Shown: positions 1-12,146, counted from the first letter of the stretch. The stretch is 64,000 nt of DNA from Pohlia nutans (GCA_022496805.1 CM040088.1:43117436-43181435), one strand, 5' to 3'. Notes: generated by a model not told the origin, from the sequence alone. Numbers and translations: made by a program.

Positions 1-469
1 CAGCCCAATTATGTACTAACACAGTGATGAACTTGTATCAAGCCAATTTGATTTCTGAGAAAATACCGATCCACCAACCCAGTACATCGTAGAAAGTTTC
101 AAGAAGCCTAACTGAGTTGAGAAGGATCACTTCAATACATTCTCCTGCGCACGTTCTAATGATTGACACGGGCCTGCCATCATCAAAAAGATTGTCCAAG
201 TACACAATTGCATTCCATACCCACTTCATACCACCCTTCCATCTGAAGAACCGTATAAGATCATGGGACTATATCAGATTCCTTTCAAGCGCCTGAAACA
301 AAAGAACAGACTGCAGAATGTGGTTTAGTTATGTCATGTTGGAAATAAAGGACAGGCTGCAGATGTACAAAAATGAAGCCCAACTGCCCCACCTGCATGC
401 CCCACCTGCAAGAACTTTCGTTTGTAGAGTTGCATATTGAGGTCCATCCCTTGAACCTGATGCAAAAAG
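1..469. other. Left-edge sequence, no supported gene
   Basis: No recognisable coding family. A minus-strand open stretch (38-229) lies downstream of the kinase-like remnant and could be its decayed 3' continuation, but it has no motif I recognise. Nothing else is supported. Confidence 0.4.
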
Positions 470-1163
470 TTGTGCAGTAGAAAGAAAGTGATACAATTGT
501 TAGGACACTCAGATGCCGTTTCCAGGTGGATAAGCATGAATTCGTTCTTGGAAATGTGCACAACGTTCGGAGCCCTGGTGTCCCTGTGGACAAGGCCATT
601 CGTGTGAAGAACACGCAGGGCTTGACAGACGCATGGAGCCATATGCTTAAGGTCCTGTTCAGACCTTAAACTGGGCTGGTATCCAACAGGGCTACTCAAT
701 AATGAACGTTCCTGTACGTCTAACGTCCAGACCTCAGAAATGCATTGAGGAAGAAACTAAGGGGCATCCTTTTCGAACTTCATAATTATGCCCTCTTTAC
801 GGCATCCACTGTGGTCTCCATGCGTTCGCAGTACGTTCCAAACTTCTTGACAGTCTTCCCAACATGGTCAGGGTAGAAATCTTTCGTCCTGTCTCCATTC
901 ATTCTCATCCTTGGGACTACCGGCACTGCGTCTACCATGCTACACAGTCAACAAGTGATAAGCATAGCCAAGGCTAAGATAGAACATGCATCTATGCTCA
1001 AAATTGCAAGGTTAAGACCAGGAGAGATCCTCCTGAGATCATTCCTGCCAATATAAACCCATTGAAATTGCGAGCCAGCTGCAATATATCCGAGTATGAA
1101 CTCCACCTCTCCATAATAGATTGGGGCCCGTAGTCTTTTCACCTTATTCCTTACATCCTGTAC
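470..1163 (-). pseudogene. Decayed protein-kinase-like gene fragment
   Basis: Read on the minus strand, one frame from about 1163 gives a segment containing GEVEFILGYIAAGSQFQWVY. It then meets a TGA near 950 and resumes in the same frame with a conserved-looking block (TKDFYPDHVGKTVKKFGTYC). After a probable frameshift near 790 and another stop near 770, a second block carries VHRDTRAPNVV (about 560-600), which matches the kinase catalytic-loop pattern HRD-x4-N. This is followed by LIHLETASE, where an active kinase would be expected to have an acidic metal-binding residue (LIDxE or DFG). The HRDxRxxN form resembles atypical plant and oomycete kinase-like proteins related to Crinkler-associated kinases; that assignment is inference. 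With at least two stops, a frameshift and a lost metal-binding Asp it is a pseudogene. The N-lobe is not identified. Confidence 0.5.
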
Positions 1164-2684
1164 GTTCAGCTTCTTCCAACCTTATGGTAAATTCAAATTA
1201 TTCTGTATCATTCAACACACAAATGGTGTTTTCAAGCATAATAAATAATGGTAATGTACACTAGCTTTGCTCCTGCTGAGTAAACAGGCTTCATTCTGAG
1301 CCCCACAGTAATAAACTAAGATTCTGTGGTATCTTTTGATTTCATGAGAATACCTTGACAACTGGCCCACGCCTTTAAAAGTAGACACTTTAAAAAACAT
1401 CCTTCACATGCATCAAAGCTTTTTCATGTAGCTCACCATAGATATCATGAAACCTCAGACCTCATGCACGGGTTTAGTCAAGTCTAGCTCATCACCTTTG
1501 ACATTGTGGAGCTGCTGCTTTTTCATGCTCACTTTGGCCTAGAATTCAGCATGCCAGAGGTTTTGTAAACATTCCAATAATGAAATATAGATTCTTATAT
1601 GGTGCAATATAGATTCTTATATGGTAAGGTTGGCCATGTTGCTAACATAACATCAAATATCTAATTTACAACATGTGTAAAATTCCCAGTAGAATGGTAA
1701 TAGTCTTGTATTCTAAATTATGTCATGTCATTTTGACATAGATATAAGACACTCTTCAAATATCCATTTAACTAACATTGGCCCCTCAAAAGAAATTATA
1801 GTCTTTTTCATCTTTCTATTTATGTATCAATTTTTTGTTTGATATCTCTTTTGTTATATTAAGATGTAGAATTGTGGTGTTCAATGTTTTCTACACTACA
1901 TCATATTAGTTATCCAAACCAAGTCTATTAAACACACGCTCTCAACTAACCCACAACAAAGTTCATGATTTGGCAATCAATACTGCATACAAATTTAATC
2001 TACACATTCCAATTTTTATTTGATAAGGTTCTTCACTTTTATATTTTTTAATCTTGTATTTGATTGACCTCTGACTTTTGACCTTAGCATAATTAAGTTT
2101 ATCTATAACTACATGCAAAATAATATGATTGAATATAAAATTATTAAAATAATCTTGATATTAAATCATCTCCTTTTTAATTTTTTTAATTTTTTTAATG
2201 GTATATCAAAAATTAAATCTTACAAATTTTATGAACTTAATTTGAATCAGTGATTTCAAACCATTTTCCACTTTTGAGTACGCCCGTCTTGATACAATAT
2301 TTGTTGAATACAATTCTTGTACAAGATGTGAAATTTTTAATAAAGTTGTGTTTCACTATCAGGTTAATGTCTAGAATTTTTTTGATTAATTCAAGTTGCA
2401 ATTAAAAAGTTATTTCTCGAAAGGTGTTTTCTTTTTAATTTTGGGTAATTTTGGGTAATTTTGGGTACCCATGACAAATAAACTCATTTGGTTTGAAATT
2501 CTTTATACAAACTCTCAACAAGATTATGAACATAATCCCCAAAGTTGAAAGGCATCAAAGCACACAATTATGACTTCAAAACACTTAAAACATTTAAAGC
2601 ACCCTCATTTGGGCAACATTTAAAACATCTTGGTTGAAGTTCTATGTACTTTGAAATTTTTTTAACTCAATCATTCACAAATTT
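1164..2684. other. AT-rich intergenic DNA, no supported gene
   Basis: Strongly AT-rich with no sustained open frame. Two small local duplications are visible: a tandem copy of a roughly 22-bp unit around 1593-1625 (AGATTCTTATATGGT repeated) and three tandem copies of TTTTGGGTAA-like units around 2438-2470. Confidence 0.5.
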
Positions 2685-3058
2685 TTATTTTAAAACTGAG
2701 CAAATTTTGGCGGCCATTTTGTCATAGTAGAATAGCTGTTTTCAGAAAACTTTGAACTTTAAAAAGTTGAAAAACCAAGCTAACTATCATCTCCAAAAAT
2801 CCGTTTGAGATTTCGAGCCTTCATTCATAAGTTATAAACAAATTTCAGAGTGGGGTTAAAAGGAATATTTTCTTTGATATTTTCAAACACCCACTCTGAA
2901 TTTTGTTTATAACTTTTGAATGAACACTCAAAATCACAAACGGATTTTGAGAGATGAAACTTAACTTGATTTCCTAGGTTTGCTTAGTTCAAAGAATTTT
3001 GGAAAAAGTTATTTACTATGCCAAAATGGTCTTCAAAGTCTGTTGAGTTCTAAAACAT
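2685..3058. repeat. Foldback (inverted-repeat) element
   Basis: Left and right halves are imperfect reverse complements around a centre near 2865. Inner arms pair TTTCAGAGTGGGG (about 2846) with CCCACTCTGAATTT (about 2890). Further out, AAATCCGTTTGAGATTT pairs with an ACAAACGGATTTTGAGA region (about 2936-2955). Outermost, GGCCATTTTGTCATAGTA (about 2713) pairs with a reverse-complement match at about 3014-3032. Total span is about 370 bp with no coding capacity. This fits a MITE-like or foldback element, or an inverted duplication. No target-site duplication was confirmed. Confidence 0.55.
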
Positions 3059-4365
3059 TAAATTGTAAGTGTATAAGTAAGAAAAAATAATGCTTTATAC
3101 ATCGAATTCTAATCGTGGTGAGTTGGTTAGACTAATGAGTCATTAAATGCGAGGTTCCAAGTTCAAACTCAAGTAGCAACCGTGGATGTACAGCTTAGTT
3201 GCCCGGAGGCGCCAAGCAGCCAAAAATGAAGTTTTTCTGCCAGACAATTTCAGACAGCAAAAAAAAAAGTTTTTTTTTTCTTGTCTTTTTTTTCATTTTT
3301 TTGGACCAAATCAACAAAAAAAAATCAACAAGTTTTTGTTGATTATTGTCTTGTACTGTACAACGCGTCTGAAACAATAGAAAAGATTAACGCTTTTCTG
3401 TTGATATGAAAGCTGAATTTTCTAGTAGTGCTTGTACCCTAGGCCTCTAAATTTTGGACACATGGCATTGTTGTGCATTTACCGGATGCATTTCATATTG
3501 TTATCCACCAACATACATGACATGCAAGGCATGAGCATCTGCCTATGGTCAGTTTTGTGTGCTCTGGGCAAAAAGAGTAACTACCACACATTCATGGGCA
3601 GGTCATGCCTCATGAATCACCCAAATATTCTTTGACGTGGCCACAGCAGGCTAGGCTCATACACAAACTTCATTCAAACTGACATACTTGCACTTCACAG
3701 CTCATGATAAACGTGTATGCAGTATCTCAGGTTGCAAAGTGTTCCAAATCACTCAGATCTACATTCAGAATCTTCAGTAATTTTCTCAAACAATAATCAT
3801 CCTTCTCCACAGAGATATGAGCTTCCAATGTCATCCGTCGTCCACTATATGGACGAGGGTGCGATGAAGGGATAAATTACTGTTTTAGGAAAGTGAAAAT
3901 AGGTGTGGTTTGTAGGAATTTCATACGAAAGGAATGTTCTTTAGGCAGTGCAAAGATTAGTCTCTGCTCGGGCATTGTGATGTCTTGGATGCCATGATAG
4001 TTTCCTACTTTCACCCTACTTCGTTAAGGACACAACTTCCAAAACTCCCATTCCAGAATCGATTCACGGTGTGCACATGAATGTGTGCAAGAAATTATTT
4101 TACAATTGAATTCCAGTTAGCACCGTATGAATGATTTTCAGATAAAAGCATTTGCATCTTTGCAACATCCACTAGTGGTCCTCCCAAGAGTAAGGCATGA
4201 AGCTGCTACAGAATAGAGAATTCCGGTGGATGCAACAAGGAGCCAGCAGCCAGCAAGCTTGGTAGAATACAAAGTGAGACGGCAACTTAATCAATTAAAT
4301 ACATTATTTAGAACCTTCAAAGAAAAGGGTCATATTTGCAGATAGTAACAACTGCGTCCTATATC
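3059..4365. other. Intergenic DNA with a tRNA-like motif and poly-T tracts
   Basis: No supported gene. At about 3113-3180 a stretch has an A-box-like sequence (GGTGAGTTGGTTAGA) and a B-box-like sequence (AGTTCAAACTC) about 40 bp apart. It is followed by homopolymer T/A tracts (3258-3325), as in a degenerate tRNA-derived SINE; this is weak evidence. The part just below 4365 should hold the 3' UTR of the glycine dehydrogenase gene. No polyadenylation site was pinned. Confidence 0.4.
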
Positions 4366-7300
4366 TCAAGCAGCTGCTGCAATCTTTTCGTCAATAACTT
4401 CCACGGAGGGGTTTGTACATACAAGGTTGCGGTCTCCAAAAACGTTGTCCACACGTCCTGCATCACCCCACATACACAACCTTCAGCACGGAAGAGCTAT
4501 AAAATTACTCCGTTGCCGACCAGACTCAAACCAAGGCACGTTGAAAAGAATCCGTATTAGTACACAGTTCCATTGATACAGACAACCCCAAAAAGACCCA
4601 GCAACTCCCATCGGATCTCAACAAACTAACTGATTTCTTTCCGTGTATTAACTCTTTACCTCTACTGACACTTGCACAAGATACCGTGGAGGACTGACAT
4701 GTCTAAGAGTCCACTGCAGGAAGGAAGCCTATCACAACAGACAGAAAAGAACGAAGAATCAGGTCACAAATGGGACTACGAACCTGTCGTTGGCCAGAAC
4801 TTGGATGCACGGACCCATGATGCTGGGAATGCTGCAACCTCCCTCGAGTACGATTTGGTCCAATCATCGGCCATCACAACTGATGCTGGATGTGGGGCAC
4901 CCTGTTGGTAGTAGCACAAGGATATGAATTAGACATCTAACGTCCACCATGTTCTCTCCATACCGAGATTCACAATAGACCATACTCCTCTGCTTCTCAG
5001 GACATTCATTTTGTGAAGCCCGTACCTTAAGAACGTTATCCTCGCGGCCGGCCGCTCCACTCTCAATTGCTGCAATTTCCTCCCTGATGGTGATCAAAGC
5101 GTCACAGAACCGATCCAACTCAGCCTGAGGCATTACAACAGTACGGGTATTAGTGCCTTTTCACGCAGCCACTCACCCCATGTCGCCAGGGCAACAAGGA
5201 AAATAGTCAACCAACTCTCCCTCTCTTAAAATGCTTCAACCCTGCCAGTACTCATTATTCGCGATCTCCTCATGGAGACCTTAAAAATCACATTGCACCT
5301 TGCTTTCACTTTCTGTTGGCTCAATCATGAGAGTGCCAGATACAGGCCATGACATGGTTGGGGCATGGTAACCGTAGTCCATCAAACGCTTAGCCACATC
5401 CTCTGCCTCAATTCCTGCAGTGTCCTGCCATACGGCAAGGCAAACCAACGTACCAGTGAGCACCAAGGCAAGATGAAATTGATGAAGTAGACCAGGGTAT
5501 TTATATACGCATGTTACCTTGAATTTGCGTAGGTCAATGATGAACTCATGAGCACACGTTCCATTCACACCTCGGAAGAGTACAGGGTAATGATTCTGCG
5601 AGCAAAGCACAATTCCTTAGTCGGGTCAAGGAAAAAGAGGACACTAATACCAAAAACTACTCCGTCACGACCTGCAGGGCATCACGGGGAGCTGCAGTAC
5701 GTTTCCAACCAACCTCCAAACGTTTAGCCATGTAGTTGGCATTCAGGATTGCGAGTTTCGACGCATCTGTCAAACCCTTGTTGCCCATCATTGCAATGTA
5801 GCTGTAGGAAATGGGCAAGATCAACGCTGAACCGTAAGGAGCTGCGGAGATTGGTCCCAAGGGTTGAGTGTTCTCTGGTCTTGGGAATCCTCCAGTGCCC
5901 ACCTGCAGTTCAAGCATTCGTCAGAAAGAGTTATTGCTCCCCAGACCACGTGAGCTTTCCGCAATTCATGCCACACTGTAAGAAAGGAAAAAACACCCGA
6001 GCTCTTGATGGAACTCAAAAAAATACACACATACCACTGGGTGCGATGGCAAGAACGGAGCCAAATGCTTCTTCACTCCGATGGGTCCCATACCAGGACC
6101 GCCCCCTCCATGGGGAATGCAGAAGGTCTTGTGAAGATTCAGATGACACACGTCTGCACCAATGTGACCGGGGCTGGTCAAGCCAACCTGAAGACAGAGC
6201 AACTCAAGGTGAGAAGATGGCAAAAGAATTGAAGCCCGCCATCTCTCGGTCAGCCAACCATATCTTTGTCTAACATGCCGGACTCTTGTTTGTTACTACA
6301 ATCCTCGTCAAACACGTGCGGTGGCAAACATCATCTGCACGAGCATGCGAGTATTCCAGCGCGCACAAGTCGCACTCACCTGAGCGTTCATGTTGGCACC
6401 GTCCATGTACACTTGCCCGCCGTGTTGATGAATGATGTTGCAGATCTCATCGATGCCCTCCTCATAGACACCATGGGTGGAAGGATAGGTCACCTGTTGA
6501 ACGGTTGAACGGAAATAACACCCAGTGAGTCATACGCACAACTGCTGGACATTAAGCCAAGAAGGTCCTGTAGCCGTCAACCTTCCGATCCCTGACACTA
6601 CCCATCCAATTAACTTGACGGGCACTGACACCACTGCAGATGCGTGATTCGCTGTACACCCATTGAACTGATTATTTCTACCACCTTCCCCTCCCTCCGC
6701 GCTTCGCAGCGATGAAGCACATTTATTACATTCCATTTGATCCTTGGGCTAATGCCGCACACCCTCAAATTCTCGACCAAGAAACGTCAGATTCAAAGTA
6801 GACAACGACGAAAGTGGATACTAACCATGAGGGCGGACAAATTGTCCTTGTGTATTTCGGCAGCCTCCTTCAACTCAGCGATGTCCACGTTCCCATGGGC
6901 GTCAGTTCCAATGGTCACGATTTTCATTCCACACATGGCTGCACTAGCAGGGTTGGTTCCGTGGGCTGAGACGGGAATAATGCAGACATTGCGATGCGCA
7001 TCTCCTCGAGCCTGTATGCAAGTGCACGCTTTAGCTGCAGTTGAGCATCTAGCATACTCGGAATTCCAAACATGAGAAAGATGCTCGCTCTGCAATCGAA
7101 ACCAATCGGAGCACCCTCGGCCACATTGCACTCGGGATGGGCATTACGAAATCTTACAAGATGGTAGGCACGGATAACCATAAGTCCTGCATACTCGCCA
7201 GCAGCACCGGCATTGGGCTGCAAGGACATGGAGTCGAAGCCAGTGATCTCACACAAGAGTTCACCAAGCTCCTCGAACATTTCCTGCAGGATCAACAATA

Positions 7301-9982
7301 TGACTATAAGAATCCATAACAAGCAATTAAAGCAACCAAGCAAATGCATGATAAACCAAATAACCAACATTCAAGCAGCAATACCAAGCTTGCCCAGGTT
7401 TGTTTCAGGCAAAGTCCGTCAGTCGGTCAGACTGAGGCATGGAGACAGCTACTAGTGAAGGGTGCAGACCAAAGCACCTGGTAGCCTTGAACCTGCTCCT
7501 CCGGCGCAAACGGATGCAAATTCGCCAGTTCAGGCCAAGTCACGGGGATCATTTCGGTGGTGGCGTTCAGCTTCATCGTGCAGGAGCCCAAGGGAATCAT
7601 GCTATGAACCAACGACAAATCCTTCGCCTGCAACCTGTGAAGGTATCGGAGCAGCTCATGCTCCGAGTGGTACTGGTTGAAGACTGGGTGAGAAAGATAT
7701 GGAGAGGTCCGCTCCAAGCTGGAGGGAAGCCGACTCTCCACTCCAGCGGCGATTTGCTCGGCAGTAAAGTCCACCTAGGTATGTACAGGTACCATATATT
7801 AATATCGGAGACATGCATCATGGGAACCCGACAGGACCAAGAAACGAGATAAGAGGAACGCATCATTGTACGGTACCAAATAGTCTAGCCAGCCGGCACT
7901 GCACTAAGAGAGGTAGGGAAAAAAAAAATACTACTCACGTTCTTGCCACCGGTGAACACCTTGAACAAGGTGTCGACGTCTCCAATTGTGGTAGTCTCGT
8001 CAAAGGACAGCGTGACCTGAACATCGACAACCCACAAATCAGTCAGGGGAGGTCAGAATACGAAGCAGACTACTGTGGAGACTACTGCCACCGCAATCTT
8101 TCCTGAGTTCCGTGCTCGCAAACAAAGTCCACTAGTGTTAGTGCGCCTGCCAAGGGACTGAAGCCAGCGATCCGAGCCGCAGAACAAAACTACTAAACCG
8201 CCACGGCCGTCTGTCTGTCTGTCTCGGACGTCACCATAATTGCTCTTCAAAAGTTCAGAAGAGAAACAAACATACAAACAGACTCATGCTACCGGTAAGG
8301 AACCACTCACCGACTTTGAATCATACACTCTCAAGTTCACACCGTGGGCGGTCGCATCCTTGGCAATCTTCTCTGCTTGTCCTTCACCCACGATGACCTT
8401 CACTGTGTCAAAAAATGGAGCAGATCCGGTCTGCAGCCCCAGCTTGCTCACTCCCGCGCTGAAAACCGCGGCCAATCCATGGACTCTGTTGGCGATGGTC
8501 TTCAAACCCTCCGGCCCGTGGTAAACTGCGTACATTGCGGCCATGTTCGCCAATAAAGCCTGCCAAAATGCCCAACGCCACACGTCAGTTGTTGCCGGCC
8601 ATGAGAAGCCAGCCAATTCATGACGACCGCAAGCACGAGGGTGACGCCCAACCATCACTTTTCTTCAACTAAGCAAAACGCAGAGATAGATTTCCTAAAT
8701 ATCAGTTCAACCAGCCAGCCTCGTAAAGTCGCCAGATTAATTAATTAACAATCACCTGAGCGGTACAGATATTGCTGGTCGCCTTGTCACGACGAATGTG
8801 CTGCTCGCGAGTCTGCATGGCCATTCGTAGGCATGGCTTTCCAGTGGCGTCGATACTCATGCCGATGATACGTCCAGGCATGAGACGCTTGTACTCTTGA
8901 GACGTCGCAAGGAACGCAGCGTGTGGTCCACCATAACCCATGGGAACTCCAAACCTTTGGGCAGACCCAACGACCATGTCGGCTCCCAGCTCCCCGGGTG
9001 GCGTCAACACCGTGAGCGACAGCAAATCGGTCGCCATCACAACCTTCACGCCATGCGCGTGGGCATTCTTGATGAAGTCCGAGTAATCGTGCACAGCACC
9101 GTCGGTGGCGGGGTACTGCACCAGCACGCCGCTGACATCCTTGCTGCTGTAGTCGAATTTCTTGTAATCGGCCACCACCACGTTCAAGCCGAGTCCATCC
9201 GCGCGTGTCCTGCACACCTCGATCGTCTGCGGGTGGCAATTGTCAGCGACCAAGAACGTTTTCTTCCGGCCACGGGCAACGTTGCTACACATTGTCATGG
9301 CCTCGGCCGCGGCAGTCCCTTCGTCCAGCAAGGACGCATTGGACATAGGCATGCCCGTGAGATCGGTGATCATGGTTTGGAAATTGAGAAGCGACTCCAG
9401 CCGCCCTTGGGCAATTTCGGCCTGGTAAGGCGTGTACTGGGTGTACCATCCGGGGTTCTCCAGAATGTTGCGAAGAATCACGGTCGGAACGTGCGTGTCA
9501 TAGTACCCCATTCCAATGTAAGACTTCATCACCTTGTTCTTGGACGCCAGCGACTTGAAATGCGCCAGCATCTGGCTCTCCGTCAACCCCTCGGCGTACT
9601 TGCTCAGATTCAAATCCGGCCTGCGGATGGACTTGGGAACAGTGGCGTCGATCAGCGCATCCATGCTGCCGAATCCACACGCCTCCGCCATGACCTTCTG
9701 CTCCTCCAGCGTGGGACTGTTGTGCCGCCGCTGAAAAGAATCGCTCGGCTTCAACGCCTCGATAGAAATGGCGCGCGCCCCGAGCGGCTTGAGCACCCCC
9801 ACCACATTTCCGCGCCATTCGCGCAGAGACGAGGAAGCGCCGAATCGGCCACGCACGGCAGTGGCGGCAGGGCCTCGCAACGCGGAGTGGGAGGGCAACG
9901 AGCCGGGACTGGGAGGCGCGGCTGCGCGGCGCACCGCGAGCTGCACCAAACGCTTCAGCACCTGCTGCTTCGCGCGCTCCAT
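4366..9982 (-). CDS. GLDP: Glycine dehydrogenase (decarboxylating), P-protein, mitochondrial precursor
   Basis: Complete gene for the PLP-dependent P subunit of the glycine decarboxylase complex, which decarboxylates glycine and passes the aminomethyl group to lipoyl H-protein in the mitochondrial matrix (photorespiration, one-carbon metabolism). Fourteen exons joined by GT-AG introns: 8756-9982, 8311-8559, 7939-8016, 7478-7774, 7158-7283, 6826-7011, 6380-6493, 6035-6187, 5714-5902, 5518-5595, 5299-5424, 5026-5124, 4784-4901, 4366-4457. They total 3132 bp, i.e. 1043 residues plus TGA, the usual plant length. All introns are phase 0 except the last (phase 1). Seen: an Arg/Ala-rich N-terminus ([14 protein letters not shown]), typical of a mitochondrial presequence; [30 protein letters not shown]; the PLP-lysine motif HLNLHKTFC (Lys about 779) followed by [11 protein letters not shown]; and the C-terminal [19 protein letters not shown]. 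The start at 9982 is chosen because MERA-type starts are conserved in plant P-proteins. An in-frame ATG at 10066 would add 28 residues encoded partly by a GGGA repeat. No defect seen. Confidence 0.96.
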
Positions 9983-10000
9983 GGCTGGCGAGCGCACCGC

Positions 10001-10028
10001 TCCCTCCCTCCCTCCCTCCCTCCCTCCC
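10001..10028 (-). promoter_or_regulatory. G-quadruplex-forming GGGA repeat in the GLDP 5' leader
   Basis: The plus strand reads seven CCC runs separated by single T. The GLDP coding strand therefore carries seven GGG tracts with one-nucleotide loops, ending 18 nt before the start codon at 9982. Four such tracts with short loops suffice for a stable DNA or RNA G-quadruplex, so it could affect transcription or translation initiation. It is also an unstable microsatellite. The function is inferred. Confidence 0.6.
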
Positions 10029-10134
10029 GCAGGCCTCGTGAGCGTAGGCAGGCAATGCCCTGCCAAACACGACGACTACTGGAACGCTGCAATCCAAACA
10101 ACAACAACACCCGGTCGGACGATCCACAATAAAC
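10029..10134 (-). promoter_or_regulatory. Probable 5' leader or proximal promoter of GLDP
   Basis: Short sequence between the G-rich tract and the inverted-repeat arm. It contains the in-frame upstream ATG (10064-10066). No TATA box was identified with confidence. Assigned by position only. Confidence 0.35.
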
Positions 10135-10468
10135 TGGTCCGCAACGAGGACAGATACATTCTGTGTGGGTACCGGCCGTCATGCGATGAATGCACTGTAA
10201 TAGACCGTCGGTGTCATCCAGTTGACCATGAATTGCAGCCTCACAGTCCAGGATTCCAGGGTGAGTTTTCGCAACCACCCAAACATAAGGCGGATACAGT
10301 ATGTTCTTGTGTCTTCAGATATGATTCAGGGTGCCTGCATCTCTTCCTTCCACGTAAGTTACACTCGCTGCAGCGTCAGTCAAGCCCACTCAACCCCTCC
10401 CTCCCTGTTGATCAACATTTTCATTTTCATTATCATTATCATTATTATCATTATCATTATTATTATTA

Positions 10469-10523
<55 letters not shown>

Positions 10524-10535
10524 TTAAATTCCCTT
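10135..10535 (+). repeat. Left arm of a long, nearly identical inverted repeat
   Basis: From TGGTCCGCAACGAGGAC (10135) to TTACTTAAATTCCCT (about 10535) the sequence recurs in reverse orientation at 11818-12146 with only scattered single-base differences (for example GGTCCGCAAC versus GGTCCACAAC). The arms enclose about 1.28 kb, so the whole unit is about 2.0 kb. It could be a TIR or foldback transposon, or an inverted duplication of GLDP upstream DNA. The left arm carries a much longer ATT/ATC microsatellite than the right. No target duplication was recognised. Confidence 0.85.
10420..10522 (+). repeat. ATT/ATC trinucleotide microsatellite
   Basis: About 100 bp of TCATTATTATT-type repeats, ending in an uninterrupted (ATT)n run, inside the left inverted-repeat arm. 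The equivalent place in the right arm (about 11832-11866) holds only a few ATA/ATG units. The expansion therefore arose after the arms were duplicated. Confidence 0.9.
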
Positions 10536-11817
10536 CTCTTCCGTATTGTTGTTATATTTTGTAGACAACTGTAATACATTTGTTCTTGGTTTTTCAAATC
10601 CATGTAAGAGTACGTTTATGTATGCGTAAAAGTGTAAGGCAGAGGAGCAGTTCCTTAAAAGTTTAAGGTAGTTGACCTCTTGATGCTCAAAATAATGGTC
10701 ACCACCTCCTTGTCCCAGGTCCCTTTGAAACAAGCATAGGCTCTTTGGAGCCTGACTTGATGATCTACCACCTCTCCAAAATTCAGCTCCTAAATCTTGA
10801 TAGTGCGCCGGATATCACCTTTTAAAGTTGCTCTTGACAACCCATCTTAAAAGTTGCGGGCAAATGACCTCTCTTCACTTATTCATACACTACAGCTTCA
10901 TTTTGGTCCGATTGAAGCGAGACATAGCTTTTCGAAAAGCTTACAACACGATTTACAAGTATTCAAATTTCCATGACTTAATTATCTACGTACTAGAAGT
11001 TACACCGAATGAAATTCTGCCTACAACTATGTGGTTGGAAGAGGAAGAGAGAGGCCACACACACACAAAAAGAGAGAAAAGACTATCCAAAAACTAACCC
11101 CAATGCTTTAAACGAACCACTTGGAACTCCTTCCACAAGTTTCATTCTAACTAATACCTTTTTGTCCTTCCACTAATTAATACTTGAAGTGAAATACCTT
11201 AACTGATCCTTACCAATTTCCCAAATCACTAATTTTTTTGCTAAATTTGAATAGGAAACTGATTTTGGACATTAAAAAAGTGAAACAAGCATCTTATTGC
11301 AAGTGTCTCTACTCCAAATAGAGATAAATAAAGTTGTATATCTCTTATGTAACTTTTCTTATACAATGCCTAGTACAGTTTTTGTTTAACAATCTTAAAA
11401 TGCTATAATATCCATATTTACATATGATAATTCTATTAAACAGAATCATATAATCCATTGTTTAAAAGAATGATGATTGGGGTCCAAAATGCTATTACTT
11501 GCCTTATATGTCCAAAATGCTATAATGACTTTTTGGTTTTTCAAGTCACTATTCCTATATTTGCATGTGGTATTAAATACAAGAAAGACATTCTTTTAAT
11601 ATAAGTTCCAACCTACCACTGTTGCTTTCAACACAAGTCTCATTTTCAATTAACTTCATAACTTTGTAATAATATAACCATTGCACACCATTACTCAGTG
11701 TCTCCCAGTAGGGATAATAGGGATAGACATTGAACAAATGCACTGATGCAATTCATGGGTGTAGGGTTTACCATGTCGTCGCCTCCACGGCTTCTTGCAG
11801 GGAATTTAAGTAATAAT
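10536..11817. other. AT-rich spacer between inverted-repeat arms
   Basis: No coding region supported; the open stretches are short and have no recognisable family. If the arms are terminal inverted repeats this is the interior of a non-autonomous element. Confidence 0.45.
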
Positions 11818-12146
11818 CTCCAGGGAATTTAAGTAATAATGATAATGATAATGAAAATGAAAATGTTGATCAACAGGGAGGGAGGGGTTGAGTGGGCTTG
11901 ACTGACGTTGCAGCGAGTGTAACTTACGTGGAAGGAAGAGATGCAGGCACCCTGAATCATATCTGAAGACACAAGAACATACTGTATCCGCCTTATGTTT
12001 GGGTGGTTGCGAAAACTCACCCTGGAATCCTGGACTGTGAGGCTGCAATTCATGGTCAACTGGATGACACCGACGGTCTATTACAGTGCATTCATCGCAT
12101 GACGGCCGGTACCCACACAGAATGTATCTGTCCTCGTTGTGGACCA
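11818..12146 (-). repeat. Right arm of the long inverted repeat
   Basis: Reverse complement of 10135-10535 apart from the shorter microsatellite. At its inner end, AGGGAATTTAAGTAATAAT occurs twice in tandem (about 11799 and 11822), a small duplication absent from the left arm. If the left arm contains GLDP promoter sequence, this arm is a second copy of it facing rightwards. Confidence 0.85.

Noticed and set aside
3113..3180. Possible tRNA gene
   Set aside because: A- and B-box-like sequences are present but no acceptor stem or anticodon arm can be paired.
5749..6273. 174-codon plus-strand frame
   Set aside because: Antisense to GLDP exons 8 and 9 and their intron.
8897..10132. 411-codon plus-strand open frame
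   Set aside because: Lies antisense over GLDP exon 1, whose protein is conserved. The opposite frame is open because of GC-rich codon usage.
9768..10574. 268-codon plus-strand frame ending in Tyr-rich repeats
   Set aside because: Antisense to GLDP exon 1, then translation of the inverted-repeat arm and the ATT microsatellite. No domain, and it is not a gene.
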